DNA of 64,000 nucleotides. It comes from Doris montereyensis. Its lineage: Eukaryota; Mollusca; Gastropoda; Nudibranchia; Dorididae. The translations under genes were made by a program, and so were the position numbers. The stretch spans positions 1 through 64,000 of the forward strand of contig JAXRKP010001836.1 in NCBI GenBank assembly GCA_037039925.1. The letters run 5' to 3'. How positions within the stretch are numbered: position 1 is the stretch's first letter; each line of letters starts with the position of its first letter. The notes under the pieces were generated by a model that saw only the letters and a list, made by a program, of their open reading frames with translations, searched no databases and was not told the origin of the DNA. Positions 1 through 10,689 of this stretch are shown piece after piece.

Positions 1-207
1 GTTTTCCCCCATCTCTACTGGTTTAGATCTAGTTTTTCCCAATCTCTGGTTTAGATCTAGTTTCCCCCCGCCTCGGTCAGTCTAGCCTGGTCCGCCTCTG
101 CCTCAGTTTAATCCAGTGGTTTCCCCTTCGACCTCAGATTTAATCCAGTAATTTCCCTTTGCCTTCAATTTAATCTAATAGTTCCCCTTTGCCTTCAGGT
201 TTAATCG
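1..207. repeat. Degenerate ~32-bp tandem repeat
   Basis: Five or six imperfect units share a core of TTTAATCCAGTGGTTTCCCC followed by a C-rich T tract. The left units have TTTAGATCTAG instead of TTTAATCCAG. The array is cut by the window edge, so its full length is unknown. No coding content is seen. Confidence 0.6.
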
Positions 208-242
208 TAGTGGTCAGTCTTGCACTGAAAAGGATTATACAC

Positions 243-296
243 CCTTTCATTTGAAAACAGAGGGCAAAAATGTGACGGCCGTTTTCAAATGAAAGG
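243..296. repeat. 16-bp perfect inverted repeat (stem-loop)
   Basis: CCTTTCATTTGAAAAC at 243-258 is the exact reverse complement of 281-296, with a 22-bp loop. A related single arm (CCCTTTCAAATGAAAACAG) recurs at about 485-503. This looks like a terminus or internal hairpin of a small mobile element, but no target duplication was recognised. Confidence 0.6.
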
Positions 297-540
297 ACGC
301 TTCGCTAATATCGCGTAATGTATGGAAGCTGTGGAAATTCTGCTTCTAGTGTGAACATCTGGGTAGTCGGACATTGTATTGATGTAAGGTTACTGGGTTG
401 TTTCACACAAATGTGAAATTAAAAGATGAAAACTTGTTTATTTGTGATTGCAGCGAAACTGGGTTGAGAGACAAAAGCGATTGTATGCCCTTTCAAATGA
501 AAACAGCAGAATTTTCTTCATGGCCTGAGAAAAGGGTCAG

Positions 541-835
541 CTAACCTGATCTTAGACGTTTCTTTCTGCACTGTTTCCATGGGGACTTGCTAATTACAAG
601 TACATCAAGGCAGCACAGTTGCATTTCTTGTACTGCTAGTGCTGATTTACCAGCCTCATACAACGTGCCTACATTCCATGACCAAATCCAATGGTGGAGG
701 CGTCGGTCCGCCAGCTTCCTTTCAGTTTTGGCTGGCATATTCATAGAGTCCCTACTGGTGCTTGCACCATGTGAGGACATTCCATCATCTCCCAACGGAA
801 TTGATATTTTTTCTTTAATCTGTTTCTGTAACTGA
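541..835 (-). pseudogene. LINE fragment: start of an APE-type endonuclease ORF
   Basis: The minus strand reads ERKLADRRLHHWIWSWNVGT then LYEAGKSALAVQEMQ..LDVLVISK. This matches the start of the endonuclease domain of non-LTR retrotransposons (T-W-N-V-R-T-L-x-x-A-G-K, then x-E-M and the I-x-E metal site). The glutamate after VIS is replaced and the frame closes soon after. It is a broken 5' fragment of a LINE different from the abundant RTE-like family here. Confidence 0.6.
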
Positions 836-892
836 TCAAAATAATTACAGAATAGGGGTGTTAACTGTATGCTCAACCTCTGATTTCTGTGC

Positions 893-985
893 CATTTAGT
901 CGCCTGTTACGACACGCTAGCATCATGTTGAGCATATTTTAGCACCCTCGCTACTGAGGGACCCTGTTACCCACGAGGGAGAAGT
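893..985. repeat. Dispersed repeat with TAGTCGCCT..TACGACACG motif
   Basis: The block contains TTTAGTCGCCTGTTACGACACG and GCACCCTCG. A similar TAGTCGCCTTCTATGACACA block sits at about 51549-51620. Motifs of this kind recur at LINE/SINE 3' ends in many invertebrate genomes. Family assignment is not possible from two copies. Confidence 0.4.
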
Positions 986-989
986 ATAG

Positions 990-1420
990 GAAAAGAGGAA
1001 TAAAACAATCAAAGGGTCATTTTGATTTCTGTCGTTACAACAGTGCACGTCTAAACCTAAACTGGTCATTTGACATCCGTTTTCAATCCTCTTTGCATTA
1101 TAAACAATGCAAGAGACAGTCGAAAAGAGTTAGGGGGCTGCTACAAGAAGGGAACCCCTCTGAAGCATCTTGTTTTGTGTTATTTCCTTTTGATTTCTTT
1201 ATTTGAATTTTCCTCGAATTTTTTTTTCCACACCAATTTTCTACGCTATTTACCGACCGATTTGTTTAATATTTGAAACACAGGGTCCTCTTATCAATAT
1301 TAAAAGAATAGCGTCAGGGTTTTTTGATACCTTGTAAACTCACTGAGAAAAATAATAGTTTTCTACTAAAAATGACATTTTTGTATATACATGTAAAAAA
1401 ATTCATTAAGAAAAATGAAA
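990..1420 (+). repeat. Dispersed repeat family 1, copy a
   Basis: About 400 bp align end to end with 2365-2775 in the same orientation. Shared landmarks are ACAGTGCACGTCTAAACCTA, AGGGGGCTGCTA, TTTTGTGTTATT and GACGTCAGGGTTTTTTGATAC-like strings. Many substitutions and small indels separate the copies. No open reading frame of note; the function is unknown. Confidence 0.65.
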
Positions 1421-1599
1421 GAAAAAAATCTCAAATTCCCCACGTCACTCTTTAGATGTTGAATGGAAATAATGATCTGCACAGGTTTTGGGTGATTTTA
1501 TTCATATTTACGTGAGGAAATAGATTTTGAAAATTGGGTCAAAATCCAAGATGGCTAGAAACTTTTCAATGATATAGGATGACTAATATTTTGACATTT

Positions 1600-1860
1600 A
1601 TACTAAAAGGAAAATCCCAAACTCCAAAGCAACAACGATCACTTCAGAAGCCAGCTGAGGAAATAAGTAACGCTCCAGATCATGCACAAATGTTTGAGGC
1701 TATCAAAACTCTTAACAGACAGAAGTATGAAAATCCTAGTCTTCGACAATGAAGGACATTTTTTATACACGACATCAGCAAAATCCAGAAAATTGTTCTA
1801 AGCCATTTCAAAGACAAATTCAGAGATGAAAACACAGATGATACCATTTGAGGGATTTAA
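1600..1860 (+). pseudogene. LINE fragment: linker before reverse transcriptase
   Basis: The plus strand reads MFEAIKTLNRQKYENPS, a stop, then KIQKIVLSHFKDKFRDENTD. LINE polyproteins show F-x-x-x-K-x-L-N-R-x-K-x-x-N-P and then I...HF-K-x-F just before the reverse transcriptase palm. The copy has in-frame stops and no RT core follows. It lies between the two copies of dispersed repeat 1. Confidence 0.5.
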
Positions 1861-2212
1861 TTATGTCCCTAAGGTGATTGATCTCGAGGGTTTTGGAAGA
1901 ATTTTTAATTTTGCCCGAACTGCCCTGTAAATAGCCAAGGGATCTTTAACATGTACAAAGTGTTGTGATTTGAACACAGGGCATCTTTTTAATTATCTGT
2001 CTCAAAGGGACTAGGTGTTGATCCACTTATCTGGACTAGAGGGGTGGGTTTTACTTGAAAAAAACTCAACCTGGACTGGCGAGTTTTGGACCAAAAGGTT
2101 GATTTTCTGTTCTATGCATGTTCGGGTAGAACGATCATGGCAGAAGAATGTCCATGTGACGTATAATTTTTTTTTTACAAAATATTTGACGTAGGTAAAA
2201 ACAATCAAAACC

Positions 2213-2284
2213 CGTATATTGGTGGTTAATTGCCAAATGTGGCAACACTGGCTTTGACCTCGTTTCTGCCATCACCAATATACG
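2213..2284. repeat. 12-bp perfect inverted repeat
   Basis: CGTATATTGGTG at 2213-2224 and CACCAATATACG at 2273-2284 are exact reverse complements 48 bp apart. It may be the remnant of a very short foldback element. No target duplication was identified. Confidence 0.5.
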
Positions 2285-2364
2285 CGTCGGCCCATCACTG
2301 TGTGATATAAAAGACGTTGCACATCAGTGTGTATGTAAACACACGCACAAGCAAAAGATAGAGG

Positions 2365-2775
2365 AAAAAAACCAAAAGATGGTCATTTCGACGTGTTTTC
2401 ACAACAGTGCACATCTAAACCTAGATTTATAATCCTATTTACATAAGTAACAATGCCAGAGACTGTCAAAAGAGTAAGGGGGCTGCTATAACAGGGAAAA
2501 CTCGTCTGAAGCGTTTGTTTTGTGTTATTTTCTTTTGATTTTTTTTACTTGCATTTTTCTCGAAACATAGTTTTTCCACACTAAAATTCTATCTCCTCCG
2601 CCATTCACCGAACGATTTGTATTTATTTATTCCACTTGTCAATGTGAATAGAATGACGTCAGGGTTTTTTGATACATTGTAAACTTTTTGAGAATTAGTT
2701 TTTTTTGTAATAAAAATGCCGTTTTTGTACATTCACGATATATAATATTTTCAAAAACTCATTAAAAAACACTAT
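2365..2775 (+). repeat. Dispersed repeat family 1, copy b
   Basis: Direct-orientation partner of 990-1420; the copies start 1.37 kb apart. The similarity ends near TTTTTGTA and a run of AT-rich sequence in both copies. Because the copies flank about 0.95 kb, an LTR-like pair was considered, but no TG..CA termini or target duplications were seen. Confidence 0.65.
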
Positions 2776-3156
2776 CCATTCTCATTTTCTACAGAGTCAT
2801 ATTGTTTAAAATCATTTACCCTTTTGAAGGTAGTCACCTTACTTGGTAACTTCTTTTAAGCTGATCGTCTCTCAATTCCAAATTGTTTAGCAAAAAGAGC
2901 ACAAATCTTCTTAGGGTGAATTTGTCTCCAAATAAGCTTTCACAACAAGAACCCTTTGCTCAGTTGAGAACTAAAATGCTTGAAGAGGCCATAACGAAGA
3001 AACTTGGGGGTAACAACACACAAAATGTGGATGAATGAACAAATATCAGATTCGGGCTACTTTTTCAAACATTATAAATGTTTCTTTGGATAAAGTTGTT
3101 TTTTGGATCAGCAGGTATATATATGCAGGTATATATATGAACTTGAGAATTAATAC

Positions 3157-3297
3157 CTTATCAGCCAAAGCCTCCCAATCATCCTCCTCTTGCACATCCT
3201 CCGCCCTCTGACCTCCTACTGCTTGGGTTGTGCACGCATCTTTCTTAGCTTCAATTTTTAGGCTTTTCATCAATTTTGCGATAAATTGGTCTCGGGG
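3157..3297 (-). CDS. DHX29: DHX29-like exon 9 (PRDQFIAKL, acidic EEDDWE)
   Basis: This exon encodes 47 residues, PRDQFIAKLMKSLKIEAKKD then a variable stretch and EDVQEEDDWEALADK. In DHX29 the order is P-R-D-x-F-I-A-K-L-L, a low-complexity insert, then E-E-S-W-E-N-L just before the helicase core. The acceptor is ATAACATTCACAG|CCC and the donor AAG|GTATTA. It is phase 0 at both ends. The next exon, which should lead toward the Walker A RecA domain, is not in the 3.1 kb to the left and must lie outside the window. Confidence 0.85.
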
Positions 3298-4050
3298 CTG
3301 TGAATGTTATCATAGACATTAATCAACTGATGTAGTTACCAACACCAAATGACACAAAAAATATGATACCCAGAGAAGTATCCATTAAATCATAACGATT
3401 AAGTTACAACCCTCAAATTATACGAAAACAGATTTATTGTGTCAAAATTTCATTAGCATTCTCCAAGTCAAACAAGAATTACAATACATGTTCTAGATGC
3501 CCTCCATGTCGGCAATACAAAATGAAGGCGCAATGCGAAGTTATCAACGACTCGCTTTGCACTGGTCGAAGAGATTATTTTTCCCACTTGTTCTGGACAA
3601 TACCAAGTTTCTTGAAATCACTGACCCATCAAAGTATCTTTCTCTTACTATGTTCAGGGCTGGTTGCGCTGGAGTCGTACTACCTATGCTTACTAATATA
3701 CAGCACCATTTAAACTACAAATGGAATGCAATACACCATAGCAATTTACAACACTGTCACGATAGGAAAGAAAGTGTCGTGCCCCTAATATTCGACTTTA
3801 AAATGAAAAAAACCACGACAGTACAATCACCATAATAGTTGACAAAAATACATCTAACAACATCAATAATACAAATGTACATCTTAAATATTTTCTTCAT
3901 CTCCTTTTTCATAATCACTGACTAACTCAATTCTTCAGTATTACTGTCAGCGCATACTTTGATTGAATCTAAAATATTAATCAAATTTGGCTTTAAAGTG
4001 ATGTGTTCAATTCTGCTTTTTAAATTTTCAGTACTATTTACCGGGTAGTA

Positions 4051-4835
4051 AAGGGCCAGTACCTGTACGGAATAGATGATCTCGTCTCCTTCACGAGTCT
4101 CCTGTTGCCTTGCAGGCCAGTCTTTACTGACCAAAGGCTAATGGGAGTTAACCCTGACAGAAAATAACAGGGAGAATAGCCAGGGAGAATTTAGAACAAG
4201 GTGACAGCTATAATTACCTAGAGTAATGTTTAACTGTGAGGGAAAACTAAGAGAAGAAATTAGGCAGAGAATCAAAAGGCAAGTGCAATATATAACCGTC
4301 CAAGAAAAGGCATTTGTAGGTAAACAAACATTGTCAACAAAAACCAAAATGGCAGTACACAACACAGTTTATTGTCCTACTCTCCTCTATGGCAGCGAAA
4401 CCTGGACCTTAGACAGTAGAGAACACAGTAGAGTACAGCAGCTGAAATGAAATATCTAAGAAGAATAGTAGGGAAAACTAAAAGAAACAAAAATCATAAA
4501 CACTACAATAAGAGATCAAACCAAAGCAGATGGCATAAAAACTAAGATAGAAATAAATCAACTGAGATGGTTTGCATGTAAACAGAATGAATGACAATAG
4601 AATAGCTAAATCAGTATATGCCAAAGCCTACAAAGACCAAAAAGCAGACCTCGGAGAAAGTGGGAAGAAGATATAAAAGAGGCATTGAAGCATAGAAATT
4701 TAACTTTTTTGGAAGGAAACAGAAATGCCCGGACAGGGCATCCTGGAGAAAGATCATCTTGGGTATCTGAACCCATACACTGAAAGGTAGAATGGAACGT
4801 AAATGGGAACTGATAAAGAAAGAAAGGAAGAACTC
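4051..4835 (+). mobile_element. RTE-like LINE copy A, internally deleted
   Basis: The left part (about 4051-4168) is the 5' UTR of the abundant RTE-like LINE, with a single monomer. It is joined at about 4165 to the C-terminal end of the polyprotein (NCEGKLREEIRQRIKR, LLYGSETWTLDSREHSRVQQ), then the 3' tail ending GGGAACTGATAAAGAAAGAA. About 2.5 kb holding the endonuclease and the RT core is missing. The join lies in a GGGAGAAT string present on both sides of the break, suggesting deletion by short-homology repair. Not able to encode a working enzyme. Confidence 0.75.
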
Positions 4836-5335
4836 AAATCTGTCTTATCTATTTAATAGTAAGCTTGCTTCTTCAGAAATCTTATCTAAATAGTGAAATT
4901 TTAGCTGTCATCATGTTACCAAAAAAAAAACACGTTTTTGTTTCAATTGCATTCATAAGGCGCATCGTTATATCAATCGCCAGAAATAGAGTGACCTAAC
5001 CCCTTCTTTTTACATCTTTTCTCCGCTTTGGGGTCCCTTGTTTGATACAAACATGGAAACCTTTAACATAACTATTAATACCATTATGGATATAATCGAT
5101 AGAAGTGCAAAACATGCCTGTTGTCATCACTATCACTGTCAGGTCCCATTTGAACGACAAATCTATCAAAGTAACAAATGAAATGTCTTTAGGTTCTACT
5201 TACTGCCGGAAGTTTAAGGAGAAACTCCAAGTAAATTGTTGTTATGACTTTGTTTTTATTGTTTGCTCTCCAAGTTTTGGGTTTTTAGCAGAATTATTCA
5301 GTCGAAAATAAGATGAACAGATGGATTTTCCATTA

Positions 5336-5522
5336 TCATCATTGTTATGAACAAGTTATCATTCTTAAGAACAAAATACATCACTGCTATAAACAAAGTA
5401 CATCATTGTTATAAACAAAAGACATTGCTATGAACAAAAGTCATCATTGTTATGAACAAAAGTAATCATTGTTATGAATAACAGACATCATTGTTTTGAA
5501 CAACAGACATCATTGTTTTGAA
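5336..5522 (+). repeat. 22-bp minisatellite, left part
   Basis: Units of ACATCATTGTTATGAACAAA plus AG, with units of 17-22 bp and variants carrying TTTTGAA. The array stops at 5522, at the border of the 2.83-kb element, and resumes at 8354. A lone unit lies at about 9258-9279. Confidence 0.85.
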
Positions 5523-6059
5523 TAGCTGTTCCAGACTAAAAAATTTAATTTCAAAAGTCTGTTTTTTTATGTAAAACAGATAGTACTTCCCAGACCATGA
5601 ATAATAGTTTTTAAATTATCAAAATCGGTTGATAAATAAAAAAGTTATGAATTTTACAATTATGTTTCCACTTAAAAGTTTTACGCTATGATTCAAAATG
5701 TGAAATTATGCCAATTTTACAAGGCTCTAGAATCCATAAAAATGGTATGAGCTTAAATACTTTACATGCATACGTCAGCCATACACATAGAAACAGAAAA
5801 ACAAGCAATGAGACTGTTATCTTTCACATATTTATTGTGACACAGCACCAAAATAGAGAAAAAATACATTGTGCGACACATGATTTTGGTCAAAATTGTC
5901 AAAAAATGGCATTTTTGGGAGTACATAAACATGCCATAAATCATAGAAAGACCATATAATTTCCCCTTAAATGCAGATATGGTGCCAGACAGTTAGCCCA
6001 ATTTTTTTCAGAGACATAGAAGAAATATTTTCTGAATTATTATACCACCAAACCGGGCA

Positions 6060-6700
6060 AAAAGCATAATTTGGGCTCGGGAAGATATTTTGGCAAAAAA
6101 TCAGGTTTTTCATCATAAAAACCTTAAATGGTAAGATACATCAATGAAATTTTGCATATTTATGCTTTGAGAGTCAAGACATACAATTCTGGTGTTTTAA
6201 TTATGATAGGAACTAAATAAACAAAGTTGTGGGCAAAAATTAATAATTTACGCGCGGGAAAATATTTTGCAAAAATCGGGGAACATTAAAATCTTAAATG
6301 GTAAGATACATCAATGAAACTTTGCATACTTATGCTTTGAGGGTCAAGAAAAATTTAGTTATAATTATGATAGGAACTAAATCAACAGAGTTGTGGGAAA
6401 AAATAGTAATTTTGGGAAAATATTTTGACAAAAATCAGGTTTTTCATCATAAAATCTTAAACGCAAAGATACATCAATGAAACTTTGCATACTTATACTT
6501 ATGCTTTGAGGGTCAAGAAATACAATTCTGGTGGGTTTAATCATAATAGGAACTAAATATACAGAGTTGCGGGCAAAAAATTAATAACTACGCTCGTGAA
6601 AATATTTTGGCAAAAATCAGGTTTTTCATTATAAAAATGTTTAAATGGTAAGATAAATCAATGAAACTTTGCCTACTTAGTACTTGTGTCTCTAAAAAGA
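6060..6700 (+). repeat. ~170-bp tandem repeat inside the 2.83-kb element
   Basis: The core GGTAAGATACATCAATGAAA recurs with spacings of about 168, 165 and 187 bp. It is followed by TTTGCATA.TTATGCTTTGA and AATTATGATAGGAACTAAAT. About 3.5 units with moderate divergence are present. The period is near nucleosomal length. Confidence 0.75.
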
Positions 6701-7441
6701 AAACATTAAATAATAATTATAAGAGTAAGAGCTAATAGGTCAACTGTTTGTCGCCTGCCTTATCTTTGTGTTGTGAAACTCAGCTGAAACCTGTGAGATC
6801 AGTTGTTGCAGACGATATGGCAGCTTTGGGTATGGTATATCCCAGGGACGACGGCTCATAATAGTAATAGAAATGTCTCTCAAAGTCGACCCCGCAGCCG
6901 GATACACGACGCAAAATGAAAAGAAAGAATAAGGAATATATTAAATTTAGACAAAATTACACAAGCTCAAGGAACTCACAATTACATCATGTATATATAA
7001 CAAAATTAAAATCATTCAATATTATCAATCAACAACTACATGTATACAGTGTATTGATGGTCCCTGTTACTTTTAAGCTTTTTTTCATCCAAAAATATTT
7101 TCCTGTATCTTATCTGATTTCTTAAACTTTCTGCGGTTCAATTTTTCCTTAAGTTATCCAAATCTTCTCTAGTCTTACACAATCCACCATCTGAAATAAT
7201 TGCATCTAAAATGTCAGCTTTTTTTCTCCTATCTTTTAAATCTTTCTTACTTACATCTTTCTCTTATTCTCCTGCATTTTGTGTTTTACTTTCTCACGAA
7301 CCTGGGCTTCAATGTTTACTTTGTAACACTAAATTTTCTGAATTCTTTTGGCTGCCACTAAAATTGTATTTTGCTCTTTTTCACGCAAACTACAAAACCA
7401 ATGTACAGTCTTATTATGCTTCCACATATTGATAGTGGACC

Positions 7442-7624
7442 TTAGTGTAAATTAGCTCTTCTACGCTTATGCATGTCATAGTCTAATTCCAAATCACCAA
7501 ACAATCGTTCTCCAGTCAAATTTGTCAACAATCGAAGCAACAAGTGGGTCATATTATGTATCTTAATATTTAAAAGAAAATAGAGGAAATACTTACCACA
7601 CATTTCAAGAAGATCCATATCCAT
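7442..7624 (-). CDS. Hypothetical short ORF in the 2.83-kb element
   Basis: Sixty codons from ATG (MDMDLLEMCGKYFLYFLLNI) to TAA, ending DLELDYDMHKRRRANLH. The ninth codon is followed by a strong donor (TGTG|GTAAGT), so ATG..TGT may instead be a short first coding exon spliced to something further left. No family recognised. The promoter-like cluster at 7720-7875 lies just upstream and could drive it in the minus direction. Confidence 0.25.
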   Translation of the reverse strand: MDMDLLEMCGKYFLYFLLNIKIHNMTHLLLRLLTNLTGERLFGDLELDYDMHKRRRANLH

Positions 7625-7722
7625 TTTTGAATGAGAAAAGAAGTTTATCTAGATCTAAAATCGGAATGAAGTAGAGCGGGGAGTGGTGTTGTTCTGGTGC
7701 TGATCGCTAGGCAGTCAGTTTC

Positions 7723-8039
7723 AAAGTGAAAGTGAAAGTACTGAAATCTCGAGAACGGCGTAAAGGGAAGGCACTACATTTGCTTTCATAGATGGCGCGA
7801 CGTGTTGATTCAACCAATCATAGTCATTTTTGGACATGATAACCGGAAGAGGACACTGTATTCGAGTATATAAATCTCTTAGTCATTTTCAATCGGCAAA
7901 GATCGGATTTTCCCGACTCTAAATAGGTCAACTTTCCCGAAGTTTAAAGCTATTTATAGATATCGGAGCTTGGAGAAATTGATAGCACAGGAAAGCTCAT
8001 TCAAAGGCTAATTTAACACACTTCATTGCAAAGCGATAG
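7723..8039 (+). promoter_or_regulatory. Promoter-like cluster: ISRE-like, CCAAT, TATA, then 5' exon with donor
   Basis: In order on the plus strand: AAAGTGAAAGTGAAAGTA (7723-7740, GAAANNGAAA type), CCAAT (7814-7818), TATATAAA (7867-7874), and a strong donor GATAG|GTAAGT at 8039/8040. Spacing between CCAAT and TATA is about 50 bp, as in classical promoters. Transcription would start near 7900 and give a non-coding first exon of about 140 bp. The downstream exon was not identified. Motifs alone cannot prove activity. Confidence 0.35.
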
Positions 8040-8353
8040 GTAAGTTCAACGATCGCGCGAGGCAATTGGAGAAACACATGAATTATAGTGTGTGCCAGCC
8101 GTTTTTGAGCGATGAAAATCGGCGATGTACACCGTTAAGTTAGCTATTTTTGAAGAGCTATATCTCTTTTACTACTAATATACTAGTAAAACCGCTTAGA
8201 TCTTCGTACAGAGCAGATCTTTAAGTATAACCTAGTAGTTTTTTGTGTAGGTTGAGTTTGATTTAAAAGAGAGATAGAAGGATTTAAGACGACCTTATTT
8301 TCGGTCGATGACGGTAAATTACCCCGCTGCTAAGCGGTAGTCTGGGATAACTA

Positions 8354-8735
8354 TTTTGAACAAAAGACATCATTGTTATAAACAAAAGACATCATTGTTA
8401 TGAACAAAAGACATTGTTATAAACAAAAGACATCATTGTTATGAACAAAAAGGCATTGTTATGAACAACAGACATCACTGTTATGAACAAAAGACATCAT
8501 TGTTATGAACAAAAGACATCATTATGAACAAAAGACATCACTGTTATGAACAAAAGACATCATTGTTATGAACAAAAGACATTATTGTTATAAACAAAAG
8601 ACATCATTGTTATGAACAAAAGTCATCATTGTTATGAACAAAAGACATCATTGCTAGGAACAAAGTCATCATTGTTATAAACAAAAGACATCATTGTTAT
8701 GAACAAAATACATCATTTTTATGAACATATCGCAA
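8354..8735 (+). repeat. 22-bp minisatellite, right part
   Basis: About seventeen units of the same ACATCATTGTTATGAACAAA repeat as at 5336-5522, more regular than the left part. Some units lack 4-5 bp. Confidence 0.9.
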
Positions 8736-8939
8736 TCATTAGAACATGTTTCTGTTTTATAACTTCCTTCTTTATCTCACCAGTCATCAAGTTTACTTTA
8801 CTTTGGAAGTTGAATTTAGATTTAGATAGTTAATGTCCTTTATCAAAACAATGTTAAGATGATGATTTATTTATTTTGGTAGGCCTATATTGGGTCTCAT
8901 ATTATGAAGGAAAGTTTCTGTGAACTTCAACTTTATGAC

Positions 8940-8942
<3 letters not shown>

Positions 8943-8995
<53 letters not shown>
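8943..8995 (+). repeat. (GT)n microsatellite
   Basis: An almost uninterrupted GT run of about 52 bp ending in six G. Confidence 0.95.
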
Positions 8996-8997
<2 letters not shown>

Positions 8998-8999
8998 GG

Positions 9000-9600
9000 G
9001 TCTGTAATGATTTTATATAGTCTGGAACTCTAATCTACATTATATGATATCTTTTTAGCAGCTGTTTCAAGAAAAGGAGGTAGAAAAATTTAGTTTTCAT
9101 TTTTCGTATTTTGTTCACAACTATGATGACAATTCTACATCTGCCAGTACCACCCTGGACTGACACACGGCATACCAAATTATGTCAAATTATAAGATGT
9201 GACAACACGCCTGTGAAAACAAAGCCTGGTACTGAGACTTTATTTCCAAACACATTTTTTATCATTGTTATGAACAATATTTTCATTTCACCAATAAATG
9301 TTACCGAATTAAATCCAACTCTTGGACCATGGAAGTGAAAAGACTTGAATCATTACATCATGACAGCTTAACAGATTAATCTAAACCTAGTTTGTCAAAG
9401 CCTCATTTACCATCTTTATACTTTGAGTTAATGGGGCTAAACAAATTTCTTCATTCAGAAATATTTTTATGAAAAAAATGTTAACACTAAAGGTTAAATA
9501 CAAAATAAAAATGACAAGCAAAGCATAATGAGTGCATCGCCTCCAACACAAAACCTAATTAGAAAATTGTATTTTGTGAAATTTTAATATTACATTGTTC
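9000..9600. other. Intron, no feature seen
   Basis: AT-rich DHX29 intron between exons 8 and 9. One lone minisatellite unit near 9258. No convincing coding or repeat content otherwise. Confidence 0.5.
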
Positions 9601-9628
9601 CCATGACACTAAATCAAACTTCACTTGC

Positions 9629-9733
9629 CTTATTTTTCTTCTTTCTTAGCACTGTCCTTTTCGTTTTCTTTTCTTCATCAAGCCATTCCATCCACAAATT
9701 TCGATGTGGTGGGGGCAGAAGTTGATGTATAGC
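9629..9733 (-). CDS. DHX29: DHX29-like exon 8 (IHQLLPPPHRNLWMEW), followed by a GC donor
   Basis: This exon encodes AIHQLLPPPHRNLWMEWLDE then EKKTKRTVLRKKKNK. The H-Q-L-L-P-P..R-x-x-W-x-E-W signature is specific to DHX29. The acceptor is ACCTTTTCTTAAG|GCT. At the 3' end the family expects N-K-P-R-D. Here NK is followed by AAG|GCAAGT, the consensus of rare GC-AG introns, and exon 9 starts exactly with PRD. The nearby GT donor (A|GTGAAG) would break that join and add a residue out of phase. The intron to exon 9 is 6.3 kb and holds the 2.83-kb element at 5523-8353. Confidence 0.88.
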
Positions 9734-10689
9734 CTTAAGAAAAGGTGTATCAATATTATAGCAGTCATATTTTGATATATTGTTTACATTCATTCTCATT
9801 GTTGAACTATCTATTGTGGTAGATTCACAAAACACAGAAATCTAAAAAATGTATTAAATACGACTAAATTTATCCTTTGAAAATGTTTAATATATAGGAT
9901 TTTTAAGGTCTGAGAAACTGTTAAATATAAAATCTGCACTTCTAAATCTACAAGATATAGTATTGTAATTGTACTCATCTTCTCCCCAAAAAGTGTTTTC
10001 AAAAAACCTAATTTAACCCTTTGATCTAAAACACAATATTTTGGTTGGGCTTACTGGGAAACTCATATTAAATTATCATTGACTAATGTCATACTAGGAA
10101 AGGTACTAAAATAATAGCATTACAGTGACTCAGAGCAAGATCAAAAATGTGATGATTATTTGCTGACAGGATTTTAAAGTTATCCCTAAAGAAAACAAAA
10201 CAAATAAAAGAAACACGTTATTACATTCCCAACCCCTCCCACTTTGTTCACAATAGAGAGGCATGCCATATTGTATTGTAAAAAAACATAAAATAAAAAT
10301 AATATAACTTACTGTGAATAAGGCAATTGGTGTGTTTAAGGGTGGCTTACGATCAGAAAAGAGCTATAGTTTTTAATGAAAGCAAAGAAAACTGATCGGG
10401 GGGTGATATTAAGGCGTTTAGGCACCACACGTGCAAACCATGGGTGTGGTCTGTGGTATTGACCCTTGATAACGTTTGGTCATTTGACATACTTCAGACA
10501 TTACTTCCATTATTTCTTTAACAATATGCCATTAACTGTATAATGATAGCCATGAAATCTTTCGAAGAACAAAGGGTCTCACAGTGTTTAGTTTCTTCAA
10601 TGCGTGAGTATATAATATATTTGAATGACTCCTTATCATCACTTCAAACTGATTAAAATGACAGTAAAATAATTATGCTTTCAGCTCAC

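Larger units (their letters stand above)
5523..8353. mobile_element. 2.83-kb element with short TIRs, inserted in a minisatellite
   Basis: The left end TAGCTGTTCCAGACTA and the reverse complement of the right end TAGTTATCCCAGACTA match at 13 of 16 positions. TTTTGAA flanks both ends. Removing the element and one TTTTGAA restores a regular minisatellite unit (CATTG-TTTTGAA-CAAAAG), so this is an insertion with a 7-bp target duplication. Inside are a ~170-bp tandem repeat, a short minus-strand ORF and a promoter-like cluster. No transposase was recognised, so the element is either non-autonomous or of an unfamiliar family. A stem (CCGCT/AGCGG) lies 7 bp inside the right TIR. Confidence 0.6.

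Noticed and set aside
990..2775. LTR retrotransposon with LTRs at 990-1420 and 2365-2775
   Set aside because: No TG..CA ends, primer-binding site, target duplication or Gag-Pol content between the copies; the only coding trace is a non-LTR fragment.
3497..3835. 112-codon plus-strand ORF with a true ATG
   Set aside because: No family resemblance, no splice or promoter context; two overlapping frames are open and length is within chance for this composition.
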